Shown piece after piece: positions 17,025 through 25,570 of a stretch of DNA of 64,000 bases. Numbering within the stretch: the first letter of the stretch is position 1; each line of letters starts with the position of its first letter. Source of the stretch: Corynebacterium comes. GTDB lineage: Bacteria > Actinomycetota > Actinomycetes > Mycobacteriales > Mycobacteriaceae. Location of the stretch: assembly GCF_009734405.1 (NCBI RefSeq), contig NZ_CP046453.1, positions 372,001 through 436,000 of the forward strand. The letters run 5' to 3'. Made by a program: the position numbers and the translations under genes. The notes beneath the pieces are model-generated. The model did not search any database. It was not told the origin of the DNA and was given only the letters and a program-made list of their open reading frames with translations.

Positions 17025-19595
17025 ATGGACCGAATCGATCAGGTGGCGTCGGCTCTCGACGATGCGCGGGCTGCGGCCCGGGCGGTGGGTTTCGATCTCG
17101 ATTCCGGGGAACTCCAGATTGACGCGGACCGCCCGAAAGCCTCGTACGCCTTCGAACTGGTGGGACTGACCAGCGCTCCGGACGTCGCCGTCATCGAGGC
17201 GGCACTCGAGGCCGTCCCCGGTGTGCGTGCCCGCATCGTCTTCCCCAAGGCCACGGCCTGGATCACCGCCCCCGACACCGTGGATCCCGATGACCTCGCA
17301 GCGGTGATCGAGGGTTTCAACGTCAGGGCGACCCTCACCGACTCCTCCCTGCGGCGTCGTTACATGCATCCCGACCCGACGGAGCGCCCCCTCCGCCGGC
17401 GGCGGCGCCTGCCGTGGAAGTACCGACGTCACCTGGAGGAGGAGGAACGTAATCTGGAACGGGCCCGCCGGGCGGGTTTCCTGGGGAATCAGGAGGACAG
17501 ACTCCGGCTGGTGGAGAGCGCCCAACCCAAGGATCTGCTGTTCACGGCCCGGGACCTGCTCACCCCGACCCGTCTCCTGGTGTGCGTGCTCCTGGCGGTG
17601 CCGGTGCTGCTCATGTCCTACTTCCAGGCGCTGCAGTTCGAGGGGTGGCAGTGGCTGACCCTGGGTCTGGCGCTGCCGGTGGTCACGTGGGGCGCCTGGC
17701 CCTTCCACCGCGCGATGGTCGGTGGGGCCCGCCGGGGTCTGACTGCGCTGGACGCGGCCAGTTCCGTGGCGATCATCGCGGCGACGATCTGGTCCGTCGT
17801 GATGCTGCTGTTCACTGCCGCCGGTGACCTGGGCTGGCAGTCCCAGCCGAAGTGGTTCGCGTTCCAGCACCAAAGAATCTCCGAGGGAGAGCTCTTCCTG
17901 GACGTGGCGTGCGGCATGACCGTGCTGCTGCTCGCCGGCAGACTCCTCACCATGCGCACGCGTGTCAGCCTCCTCGAGGAGATGGATGCGCGCCGCCCCG
18001 GCCCGCAGCATCCGGTGGAGGTGGTGCCGCGGCACAGGACGGGAGGGGGCGTCGAGAAGCTCCCCCTGCAGGAGGTCAACGTCGGCGATGACATCATCAT
18101 CAACGCCGGTGAGCTGATCCCCGTGGACGGCGCAGTCGTCGGTGGATCATGCACCATCAGCCGGGGACTGATCAACACGGGCGGGCGCGACCTGGAACAG
18201 GTGAAGGTCAAATCCTACGTCTATGCGGGATCGCGGAACCTGAATGGGCGCATCAAGGTGCGCGTCGTGCACACCGGCCACCGCACCCGCCTGGCGGCGG
18301 TCCATCGCTGGGTCAATGACGCGAGCATCAAGCAGCACCGCTCCACGCTGCTGTCCACCCGCACCGCCGCGATGCTCATCCCCGCGGCCTTCGGTCTGGC
18401 AGCGCTCGACTTCGCGCTGTGGGCTCTCATCGCGGGGAACTTCAACGCGGCCTTCGCCACGGCGCTGGCGGTGCTGGCGAGTGTCGCCCCCGTGGCACTG
18501 GCGCTGTCTCCCGCGCTGGCGATCCGGCACGGCATTGAGGCGGCGGTGCGCAACGGCATCCTCATCCGCGACGGCGCGACGATCCGTCGTACGGAGATGA
18601 TCGACACGGTGGTCTTCAACCGGGTGGGCACGCTCGCCGGCACCGACATGGTGGTGGAAACCGTCACCGCCGCACGTGGCGAGAACCCCGAACTCGTCCT
18701 GCGCATCGCCGGTGCGTTGGCACTGGAATCGGACCATCCGGTGTCCCAGGCACTGGTCCGCGCCGCCCGCGAGGCGCGTGACACCGGCGCGGGCGGCGCG
18801 GACATCCCGCACTGGATCGACGTCGCCCACGCAGAGATCGACGGGGAGGGTAACTTCAGTGGGCTGGTGGAGCTCCCCGGTGTCGCCTCCGACGGCACCG
18901 TGACCAGTACCCAGGTTGAGGCCCTGCTGTGGCGCCCCCGCACCATGTCCGACCTGGGAGGCAGGCTCGCCGCGGCGGTCGTCTCCGGCGGCACCCCTCT
19001 GATCGTGCGGTGGAAAGGCAAGGACAGGGGAGTGATCTCCCTGCACGACTCCGTCAAGGATGATGCCCAGGAGGCCGTCGAACAACTGGAGAACATGGGC
19101 ATCGAGACGGTGATGCTGACCCGGGACACCTACCCCGTGGCACGCAGGTACGCCGACCGCATCGGCATCTCGCAGGTGCTGGCAGGAATCTCACCGTCGA
19201 AGAAGCCACACACCGTACGTGCCGTCCACACCCAGGGCGCGACAGTGGGAATGGTGGGCGACTCCTCGGTGCTGCCCACACTGCGGGTCGCGGACATCGG
19301 CATCCTCATGGGGGACGACGACGAGACCGATCACATCACCCTCTCGGGCCACGACGGCGTCGACATCATCGTCCTGCGGCGTGACGTCTCCGCCATCCCG
19401 CAGCTGATCGCCCAGTCGCGCCGGGTGTGCCGCATCATCGACCGGAACATCATCTTCGCGTGGGGTTACAACGCCGTGGCCCTGCTCGCCTCGGTGGCGG
19501 GTGTCCTGCACCCCATGGCGGCGACGGTCCTCATGCTGGGTTCCTCGTTGCTGATCGAGGCCCGCTCCAACTCCGCACGAACCTTCCGTCGTTGA
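17025..19595 (+). CDS. P-type-ATPase-like membrane protein lacking all catalytic motifs (pseudo-ATPase)
   Basis: An 856-residue protein with the full architecture of a heavy-metal P1B ATPase: a ferredoxin-like N-terminal domain (about 40-110, no CxxC), membrane segments, an actuator domain, P/N domains and a final membrane pair. Every functional motif is altered. TGE is TGG (385-387), the CPx motif is SPA (495-497), the phosphorylated Asp in DKTGT is Asn532 (FNRVGTLAG), the TGD loop is TRDT (699-702) and GDGxND is GDSSVL (745-750). Only the N-domain HP pair (H571-P572) survives. The frame is intact with normal codon use, so the protein looks maintained rather than decayed. It cannot be a conventional ion pump; a structural, sensing or heme-related membrane role is open. 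Confidence 0.9.
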   Translation: MDRIDQVASALDDARAAARAVGFDLDSGELQIDADRPKASYAFELVGLTSAPDVAVIEAALEAVPGVRARIVFPKATAWITAPDTVDPDDLAAVIEGFNVRATLTDSSLRRRYMHPDPTERPLRRRRRLPWKYRRHLEEEERNLERARRAGFLGNQEDRLRLVESAQPKDLLFTARDLLTPTRLLVCVLLAVPVLLMSYFQALQFEGWQWLTLGLALPVVTWGAWPFHRAMVGGARRGLTALDAASSVAIIAATIWSVVMLLFTAAGDLGWQSQPKWFAFQHQRISEGELFLDVACGMTVLLLAGRLLTMRTRVSLLEEMDARRPGPQHPVEVVPRHRTGGGVEKLPLQEVNVGDDIIINAGELIPVDGAVVGGSCTISRGLINTGGRDLEQVKVKSYVYAGSRNLNGRIKVRVVHTGHRTRLAAVHRWVNDASIKQHRSTLLSTRTAAMLIPAAFGLAALDFALWALIAGNFNAAFATALAVLASVAPVALALSPALAIRHGIEAAVRNGILIRDGATIRRTEMIDTVVFNRVGTLAGTDMVVETVTAARGENPELVLRIAGALALESDHPVSQALVRAAREARDTGAGGADIPHWIDVAHAEIDGEGNFSGLVELPGVASDGTVTSTQVEALLWRPRTMSDLGGRLAAAVVSGGTPLIVRWKGKDRGVISLHDSVKDDAQEAVEQLENMGIETVMLTRDTYPVARRYADRIGISQVLAGISPSKKPHTVRAVHTQGATVGMVGDSSVLPTLRVADIGILMGDDDETDHITLSGHDGVDIIVLRRDVSAIPQLIAQSRRVCRIIDRNIIFAWGYNAVALLASVAGVLHPMAATVLMLGSSLLIEARSNSARTFRR

Positions 19596-19643
19596 GCCGG
19601 GCGAGCCGAGGCCCGGAAAAGGCCTGGAATAAACGCTTGTAGA

Positions 19644-19660
19644 ATACCCTGTAGGGGTAT
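19644..19660 (+). promoter_or_regulatory. CsoR-like operator of the copper cassette
   Basis: ATACCC-N5-GGGTAT is a perfect 6-bp inverted repeat, resembling the GC-centred palindromes bound by copper-sensing CsoR repressors. TATAAG at 19672-19677 is a candidate -10 just downstream. No csoR gene lies in the window. Confidence 0.6.
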
Positions 19661-19708
19661 AGCCTGGCTGGTATAAGGCAAATTCGAAGAGACAGAGAAC
19701 GACGACCC

Positions 19709-20032
19709 ATGGCACATCGCACCCTCAACCAGCTCCCCCTCACCGACTCCCGCCCATCCAGTGGCTGCGGCTGCGGCTGTGGCAGCTCCCCCGCGGCGGA
19801 TGTCCCTGACCGTGCCGCCACCGCCGGATCCGAGATCTACCAGGTGGCCGGGATGACCTGCGGCGGGTGCGTGCGCCGCGTAACCGAGGCCGTCCAGAAG
19901 CTCAGCGGCGTCAAAGACGTCCATGTCGACCTCGTCCGCGGCGGGGTCTCCACCCTCACCGTCACCGGTGGCGCATCCCCGGAGGACGTCCGCCAGGCTC
20001 TCTCGATGGCCGGATACCCCGTCACCGCCTGA
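19709..20032 (+). CDS. Heavy-metal-associated domain protein, CopZ-like chaperone
   Basis: A 107-residue cytosolic protein. A cysteine-rich N-terminal tail (SGCGCGCGSS, residues 18-27) precedes a single HMA domain (about 42-107) with the copper site GMTCGGC followed by a normal beta-alpha-beta pattern. It probably hands Cu(I) to the downstream ATPase. The extra CGCGCG stretch is not part of the classical CopZ fold and could add a metal site. It is first in a three-gene cassette behind the CsoR-like operator. Confidence 0.92.
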   Translation: MAHRTLNQLPLTDSRPSSGCGCGCGSSPAADVPDRAATAGSEIYQVAGMTCGGCVRRVTEAVQKLSGVKDVHVDLVRGGVSTLTVTGGASPEDVRQALSMAGYPVTA

Positions 20033-20065
20033 TCTGAAGTCCCGTCGAACAGGAAGAAGGCATCC

Positions 20066-22246
20066 ATGAGCTCGACCCCGCACGACCACGGTCACGCCGA
20101 ACAGCACGGGCACAATGAGCACCGGGCCGAGGAAAGCGGCCATTCCGGCCATGCCGACCATGCCGGCCATTCCGGCGACGTGGACGATCACCAGGTTCAC
20201 GGGCACGGCGAGCACGCGGGCCACAGCGTGGCGATGTTCCGCAGCAAGTTCTGGTGGTCGTTGGTTCTGAGCGTCCCGGTGGTCTTCTTCAGCCCGATGG
20301 TCGCCCACCTGCTCGGCTACCACCTGCCCGAATTCCCGGGATCCACCTGGATCTCCCCGATCCTGGGCACGGTCATCTTCCTCTACGGCGGTTCGCCCTT
20401 CCTCAGGGGTGGCGTCCGTGAAATCAAGGAACGCCGGCCCGGCATGATGCTGCTGATCGCCATGGCCATCACCGTGGCGTTCGTCGCCTCCTGGGTGACC
20501 ACGCTGGGCATCGGCAACTTCGACCTTGACTTCTGGTGGGAGCTGGCGCTGCTGGTGACCATCATGTTGCTGGGCCACTGGATGGAGATGCGCGCCCTGG
20601 GCGCGGCATCGTCCGCCCTCGACGCGCTCGCGGAGCTGCTTCCCGACGACGCCGAGCGGGTGGTTGACGGCGGCCTGGAAACGGTCTCCGTCTCCGAGCT
20701 GGCGGCAGGGGACGTGGTCCTGGTGCGCTCCGGTGCCAGAGTGCCCGCCGACGGCACCGTCGTCTCCGGCGCGGCCGAGTTTGATGAGGCCATGATCACC
20801 GGCGAATCCCGCCCCGTGCTCCGCGGTGAGGGTGACCATGTCGTCGCAGGCACCGTGGCCACCGACAACCCGGTCCGCGTCCGGGTCGAGGCGGTCGGCG
20901 AGGATACCGCGCTGGCCGGCATTCAACGCATGGTCGCCGACGCACAGGCTTCATCCTCCCGGGCCCAGGCCCTGGCGGACCGGGCCGCGGCGCTGCTGTT
21001 CTGGTTCGCGCTCATCACCGCGATCATCACCGCGGTGGTGTGGGCCGGCGTCGGCAGCCCGAATGACGTGGTCACCCGCACGGTCACTGTCCTGGTCATC
21101 GCCTGCCCACACGCGCTCGGCCTGGCTATCCCGCTGGTCATCGCCATATCCACTGAGCGTGCGGCGAAGTCCGGTGTGCTGATCAAAGACCGGATGGCGC
21201 TGGAGCGGATGCGGACCATCGACGTCGTTCTCTTCGACAAGACAGGAACCCTGACCGAGGGTGCGCATGCCGTCACCGGCATTGCCGCAGCCCCGGCGAC
21301 GGGCATCTCCGAGGGTCGGCTGCTGGCACTTGCCGCGGCGGCCGAGTCCGCCAGTGAGCACCCCGTGGCACGCGCGATCGTCGCGGCGGCCGCCGGGAAC
21401 ACCGAGGCCACCGGTCTGGGGCTGAACGGTTCCGGATTCGCGTCGGCCGCAGGTCGGGGCATCAGCGCCGAGGTCGAAGGCTCGGAGATTCTCGTGGGCG
21501 GGCCGAACATGTTGCGGGCGCTGCAGCTCACGCCCCCGGAGGGACTGGCGGACAGCACCGGGGAATGGATGCGGCGCGGGGCGGGCGTACTCCATGTCGT
21601 GCAGGACGGCGCCGTCATCGGTGCCATCGCGGTGGAGGATCACGTCCGTCCCGAGTCGCGCGCCGCCGTCAGGGCTCTGCAGGAGCGCGGAATCCGGGTC
21701 GCGATGATCACCGGCGATGCCGACCAGGTCGCCCGGGCCGTCGGTGCTGACCTGGGCATCGACGAGGTCTTCTCCGAGGTTCTGCCGCAGGACAAGGACT
21801 CGAAGGTCGCCGAACTGCAGGAGCGCGGGTTGACCGTGGCCATGGTCGGCGACGGCGTCAACGACGCCCCGGCACTGGCCCGCGCCGAGGTGGGCATCGC
21901 CATCGGTGCGGGTACGGACGTCGCCATGGAATCGGCCGGTGTGGTCCTGGCCAGCGATGATCCACGTTCCGTCCTGTCCATGATCGAGCTGTCGCGGGCC
22001 AGCTACCGCAAAATGGTCCAGAACCTCGTATGGGCGTCCGGTTACAACATCGTCGCCGTGCCATTGGCTGCGGGTGTCCTCGCACCGATCGGCGTCGTAC
22101 TGTCCCCGGCCGTCGGCGCGATCCTGATGTCCCTGTCGACCATCATCGTGGCGCTCAATGCCCAGCTGCTGCGTCGCCTCGACCTTGATCCGGGGCGGCT
22201 GGCTCCGGGAGTGGCGGAGAGGGACAGGGAGAAGGTCACCGCCTGA
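20066..22246 (+). CDS. copB: Copper-translocating P-type ATPase, CopB type (CPH)
   Basis: A 726-residue P1B-3-type pump. The N-terminus (1-55) is a histidine-rich, HMA-free metal-binding tail (HDHGHAEQHGHNEH and similar). The membrane motif is CPH (347-349, IACPHALGLAIP), the phosphorylation site is Asp391 in FDKTGTLTEG, and TGES, SEHP and GDGVNDAPAL are intact. CPH/His-tail pumps export Cu(I)/Cu(II) or Ag. It follows the CopZ-like gene by 33 nt. The intact motifs contrast sharply with the dead homologue immediately upstream. Confidence 0.94.
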   Translation: MSSTPHDHGHAEQHGHNEHRAEESGHSGHADHAGHSGDVDDHQVHGHGEHAGHSVAMFRSKFWWSLVLSVPVVFFSPMVAHLLGYHLPEFPGSTWISPILGTVIFLYGGSPFLRGGVREIKERRPGMMLLIAMAITVAFVASWVTTLGIGNFDLDFWWELALLVTIMLLGHWMEMRALGAASSALDALAELLPDDAERVVDGGLETVSVSELAAGDVVLVRSGARVPADGTVVSGAAEFDEAMITGESRPVLRGEGDHVVAGTVATDNPVRVRVEAVGEDTALAGIQRMVADAQASSSRAQALADRAAALLFWFALITAIITAVVWAGVGSPNDVVTRTVTVLVIACPHALGLAIPLVIAISTERAAKSGVLIKDRMALERMRTIDVVLFDKTGTLTEGAHAVTGIAAAPATGISEGRLLALAAAAESASEHPVARAIVAAAAGNTEATGLGLNGSGFASAAGRGISAEVEGSEILVGGPNMLRALQLTPPEGLADSTGEWMRRGAGVLHVVQDGAVIGAIAVEDHVRPESRAAVRALQERGIRVAMITGDADQVARAVGADLGIDEVFSEVLPQDKDSKVAELQERGLTVAMVGDGVNDAPALARAEVGIAIGAGTDVAMESAGVVLASDDPRSVLSMIELSRASYRKMVQNLVWASGYNIVAVPLAAGVLAPIGVVLSPAVGAILMSLSTIIVALNAQLLRRLDLDPGRLAPGVAERDREKVTA

Positions 22247-22309
22247 CCCCCACCCTCTGAACCACGATCCCACCCCTCAACATCACCCCTCAACCCGAAA
22301 GGTTTCACC

Positions 22310-22942
22310 ATGAAGCGCACCCTCGCCTTCTCCGCCCTCACCCTCACTGCTGCCCTCGCCCTGTCCGCGTGCACCTCCGGAACAGACGACGCGGCAGAAA
22401 CCACCCCGGGCACGACCACTGTCGCCACCTCCACCACGGCAACCTCCGCGGCCGACGGTGAAGTGGCGGCCGACCACAACGACGCCGACATCATGTTCGC
22501 GCAGGCGATGATCCCGCACCACGTCCAGGCCGTGGACATGAGCGAGATCCTCCTCGCCAAGGAGGGCGTGCCTGCGGATGTGGCCGGGCTGGCACAGCGC
22601 GTCATCGCCGCCCAGGGGCCGGAGATCGACCGGATGAACGCGATGCTGGAGGCCTGGGGTGAGGCGCCGGTGACCGGGGGCTCTCTGCCCGACATGGACC
22701 ACGGTGACATGGCCGGGATGATGACCGGGGAGGACCTCGCCGCGCTCGATGCCGCCGCCGGGCCGGAGGGTGCCCGGCTTTACCTCGAGCAGATGATCGC
22801 CCACCACGAAGGCGCGGTCGAGATGGCCCGCGCACAGGTCGCTGACGGCGTGAACCCGCAGGCGGTGGGGCTGGCGGAGCAGGTCATCGCGGATCAGGAG
22901 GCGGAGATCGCGGAAATGGAGCAGATGCTCGACAACGGTTAG
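22310..22942 (+). CDS. DUF305 family lipoprotein, copper-associated
   Basis: A 210-residue secreted lipoprotein. The signal peptide ends in the lipobox LSAC with lipidated Cys21, then a Thr/Ala-rich linker (to about 55). Two DUF305 helical repeats carry MIPHHVQAVDM and MIAHHEGAVEMA, plus a His/Met-rich segment (DMDHGDMAGMM) suited to metal binding. DUF305 proteins recur in copper-resistance loci, probably binding copper outside the membrane. It is third in the copper cassette, 63 nt after copB, with a GAAAGG ribosome-binding site. Confidence 0.92.
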   Translation: MKRTLAFSALTLTAALALSACTSGTDDAAETTPGTTTVATSTTATSAADGEVAADHNDADIMFAQAMIPHHVQAVDMSEILLAKEGVPADVAGLAQRVIAAQGPEIDRMNAMLEAWGEAPVTGGSLPDMDHGDMAGMMTGEDLAALDAAAGPEGARLYLEQMIAHHEGAVEMARAQVADGVNPQAVGLAEQVIADQEAEIAEMEQMLDNG

Positions 22943-22993
22943 TTCTTTTCCCGTCGGGCGGGTCGGCGGTTCGTTTTCCGCCCGCCGGTCGGC

Positions 22994-22999
22994 AACAAT
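22994..22999 (+). promoter_or_regulatory. Candidate -10 of hemE
   Basis: AACAAT ends 7 nt before ATG 23007; the same NACAAT form precedes the gene at 52257 and, on the minus strand, menA and the menJ-like gene. Confidence 0.4.
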
Positions 23000-23006
23000 G
23001 GGGGGC

Positions 23007-24065
23007 ATGACTCGCCGTAGCATTCCTGACTCCCCGCTCCTCGCCGCCGCCGCCGGCCGTACCCCTGAACGCACCCCGGTGTGGTTCATGCGCCAGGCAG
23101 GTCGTTCCCTGCCCGAATACCGTGAGGCCCGGGCGGGAGTGTCGATGCTGGACTCCTGCTTCATGCCGGAGCTGCTCGCGGAGATCACCATGCAGCCGGT
23201 GCGCCGCCACGACGTCGACGCAGCGATCCTGTTCTCCGACATCGTCGTGCCGCTGCGTGCCGCCGGCGTGGGCGTGGAGATCGTCCCCGGCCGTGGCCCC
23301 GTGATGGACAAGGCGCTGACCACCCGCGCCGACATCGACAACCTGCCCATCCTGGAGGCGGACGTCCCGGAGGTGGCCGAGGGCATCGGGATCATCCTCG
23401 ACGAGCTCACCGACTCCCAGGCCCTCATCGGCTTCGTCGGCGCCCCCTTCACCCTGGCCAGCTACCTGGTCGAGGGCGGCCCGAGCAAGAACCATGAGAA
23501 GACCAAGGCCATGATCCACGCGGAGCCGGCCACCTGGCACGCACTCATGGAGCGCCTCACCCCGACGATCAGCCGCTTCCTGCGTCTGCAGATCGACGCC
23601 GGGATCGACGCCATGCAGCTCTTCGACTCCTGGGCAGGTTTCCTCACCGAGCGTGACTACCGGGAGCACGTCCTGCCCTACTCCGTGCGCATCCTCGAGG
23701 AGATCCAGGGCGAGATCCCCCGCATCCACTTCGGCGTGGGCACCGGTGAGCTGCTCGGCGCCATGAGCGAGGCCGGCTCCGAGGTCATGGGCGTGGACTG
23801 GCGCGTGCCGCTCGACGTCGCCGCCGAGCGCATCCACGCCGTCTCCGGGCCGAAGGTGCTCCAGGGCAACCTTGACCCCGCCATCCTCTTCGCCGGCCGC
23901 GACGCCATCGTCTCCGAGGTCGCCAGGATCAGGGCCGAGGCCGCGCGCGCCATCGAGGCGGGCCACGCCACGGGCCACATCTTCAACCTGGGCCACGGCG
24001 TGCTGCCGAACACTCCGGCGGAGGCCATCACCGAGGCCGTCGCCATCATCCACGAGGAGAACTGA
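23007..24065 (+). CDS. hemE: Uroporphyrinogen decarboxylase
   Basis: A 352-residue enzyme that decarboxylates uroporphyrinogen III to coproporphyrinogen III. The signature RTPVWFMRQAGRSLPEYR, FSDIVVP, the GFVGAPFTLASYLVEGG loop and the C-terminal NLGHGVLPNTP block are present. ATG 23007 fits a leaderless start; ATG 22998, three codons earlier, is the alternative. hemY follows after 2 nt, so the two are co-transcribed. Confidence 0.97.
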   Translation: MTRRSIPDSPLLAAAAGRTPERTPVWFMRQAGRSLPEYREARAGVSMLDSCFMPELLAEITMQPVRRHDVDAAILFSDIVVPLRAAGVGVEIVPGRGPVMDKALTTRADIDNLPILEADVPEVAEGIGIILDELTDSQALIGFVGAPFTLASYLVEGGPSKNHEKTKAMIHAEPATWHALMERLTPTISRFLRLQIDAGIDAMQLFDSWAGFLTERDYREHVLPYSVRILEEIQGEIPRIHFGVGTGELLGAMSEAGSEVMGVDWRVPLDVAAERIHAVSGPKVLQGNLDPAILFAGRDAIVSEVARIRAEAARAIEAGHATGHIFNLGHGVLPNTPAEAITEAVAIIHEEN

Positions 24066-24067
24066 GC

Positions 24068-25483
24068 GTGGCCCCCACCCGCTACGCCATCATCGGCGCC
24101 GGCCTGGCTGGTCTGACCAGCGCCTATGAGATCCACAAGGCGGACCCCGAGGCCGTCATCCACGTTTTCGAGGCGGAGGACCGCATCGGGGGCAAGTTGT
24201 TCACCGTGGCCTTCGAATCCGGCCCCACCGACATGGGGGCGGAGGCCTACCTGGCGCTGCGTTCCGACGCCACCGAGTTCTTCGTTGAGCTCGGCCTGGC
24301 CGATGAACTGGTCCGCCCCTCCGCCGCCAGTTCCCTGGTCTACACCGGCGGGGAGCTGAAGAATCTGCCCGCAGGTGGTGTCATGGGCATTCCGTCGCAC
24401 TCCGCACCGGTCGCCCACCTCGTCTCCACCGAGACGGCGGCGCGTATCGACGCCGAGGGCGACGCCGACCCCATCGACTGGCAGGTCGGCGGGGACGTCA
24501 GCGTCGGGGAGCTCGTGCGTGAGCGTTACGGCGCCGAGGTGGTCGACCGTATCGTGTCCTCCCTGCTGGGTGGGGTGTACTCGTGTTCGGCGGATGATCT
24601 GGGTGTCCGCGCCACGGTCCCGCAGTTGGCGGAGGCACTCGACGCGCTGGCGGAGGCGGGGGAGAAGGTCACCCTGTCTGCCGCGGTGAAGCGCTGCGAG
24701 TCCCGTCGCCCCCCGCGCGACCCCGGCGCCGCCCCTGTCCCGGTGTTCGCCGGCTTCCGGGGCGGTTACGCCACCGCCTACGAGGCGCTCGCGGAGAAGT
24801 CGGGGGCCGACATCCATCTCGACGCCTTCGTCGCCGCCGTCACGCGTGATCTGCGTGGGTTCCACATCTCAGGACCCGGGGTGAACGTCGACGGGGCCTA
24901 TGATCGCCTCATCCTGGCCACTCCCGCGCCGACCACCGCGGCACTGCTGAAGTCGATCGCCCCCGAGGCCTCCGAGGCGCTGAAATCCGTGAAGCTGGCG
25001 TCGAGTGCGGTCGTCGGCATGAAGTTCGACTCCGATGCCGGTCTCCCCGACAACTCCGGCGTGCTCGTCGCCATCAGTGAGCCCGACGTGCAGACCAAGG
25101 CATTCACCTTCTCCTCGAAGAAGTGGCCGCACCTCGGTGAGCGGGGTGGGGCTCTCGTGCGCGCGAGTTTCGGCCGCTTCGGCGACGACGCCATCGTCCG
25201 CGCCGAGGAGGACCTGCTCGTGGACACGGCGCTCGATGATCTGGCCCGTATCACCGGCTTCGACGGCCGCGAGGCCGGCCTGGCGGAGATCTACGTCCAG
25301 CGGTGGTTCGGTGGCCTGCCGCGTTACGACGCCGCGCACCTCGCGACCGTCGACAAGGTCCGTGCCGGCATCGACGACGTCCACGGACTCGAGGTCGCCG
25401 GCGCCTGGGCGGGAGGCGTCGGCGTCCCGGCCGTCATCAGTGACGCCCGCGAGGCTGTCGCACGCCTGATTCGGCTAGGGTAG
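24068..25483 (+). CDS. hemY: Coproporphyrinogen III / protoporphyrinogen oxidase (HemY/CgoX)
   Basis: A 471-residue FAD enzyme. The dinucleotide-binding loop IIGAGLAGLTSAYEI lies at residues 8-22 and is followed by an acidic strand end (VFEAEDRIGGK). The C-terminal half carries the amine-oxidase-type second FAD segment ending AGAWAGGVGVPAVI. In actinobacteria this enzyme usually oxidises coproporphyrinogen III in the coproporphyrin-dependent pathway. HemH (CpfC) and HemQ are needed to finish heme and are not in this window. GTG 24068 starts 2 nt after hemE. The last codons hold the promoter of the next gene. Confidence 0.95.
   Translation: MAPTRYAIIGAGLAGLTSAYEIHKADPEAVIHVFEAEDRIGGKLFTVAFESGPTDMGAEAYLALRSDATEFFVELGLADELVRPSAASSLVYTGGELKNLPAGGVMGIPSHSAPVAHLVSTETAARIDAEGDADPIDWQVGGDVSVGELVRERYGAEVVDRIVSSLLGGVYSCSADDLGVRATVPQLAEALDALAEAGEKVTLSAAVKRCESRRPPRDPGAAPVPVFAGFRGGYATAYEALAEKSGADIHLDAFVAAVTRDLRGFHISGPGVNVDGAYDRLILATPAPTTAALLKSIAPEASEALKSVKLASSAVVGMKFDSDAGLPDNSGVLVAISEPDVQTKAFTFSSKKWPHLGERGGALVRASFGRFGDDAIVRAEEDLLVDTALDDLARITGFDGREAGLAEIYVQRWFGGLPRYDAAHLATVDKVRAGIDDVHGLEVAGAWAGGVGVPAVISDAREAVARLIRLG
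25476..25481 (+). promoter_or_regulatory. -10 element of the riboswitch-gdx transcript
   Basis: TAGGGT lies inside the last hemY codons. A start near 25488 would begin the RNA a few nt upstream of the riboswitch. Confidence 0.45.
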
Positions 25484-25513
25484 GCGACTTCAAGAGCCCG
25501 GGTGTGCCCCGGG

Positions 25514-25555
25514 CCCGGACGAGGGAGCCGTACCCGGTGTTGCGACAAGACGGCC
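25514..25555 (+). ncRNA. Guanidine-III riboswitch (ykkC-III)
   Basis: The sequence matches the guanidine-III aptamer as I remember it: CCGGACGAGG, GCCGTACCCGGT and GACAAGACGGC in order. It can form the H-type pseudoknot: helix 1 pairs 25515-25518 with 25534-25537, and helix 2 pairs GCCGT 25527-25531 with ACGGC 25550-25554. It ends 4 nt before the GAAGGG ribosome-binding site (25559-25564) of a Gdx-type SMR gene, its expected target. Ligand binding should expose that site. A 5-nt CTTCA at 25488-25492 could mask TGAAG 25558-25562 without ligand (inference). Confidence 0.88.
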
Positions 25556-25570
25556 AGTGAAGGGTTTTTC

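Noticed and set aside
25496..25514. Terminator hairpin after hemY
   Set aside because: The GC stem has no U-run and lies directly before the guanidine-III aptamer, so it is more likely part of that leader.
25514..25555. Mini-ykkC (guanidine-II) riboswitch
   Set aside because: That class needs two small hairpins with ACGR loops. Here the conserved blocks and pseudoknot pairing fit guanidine-III.
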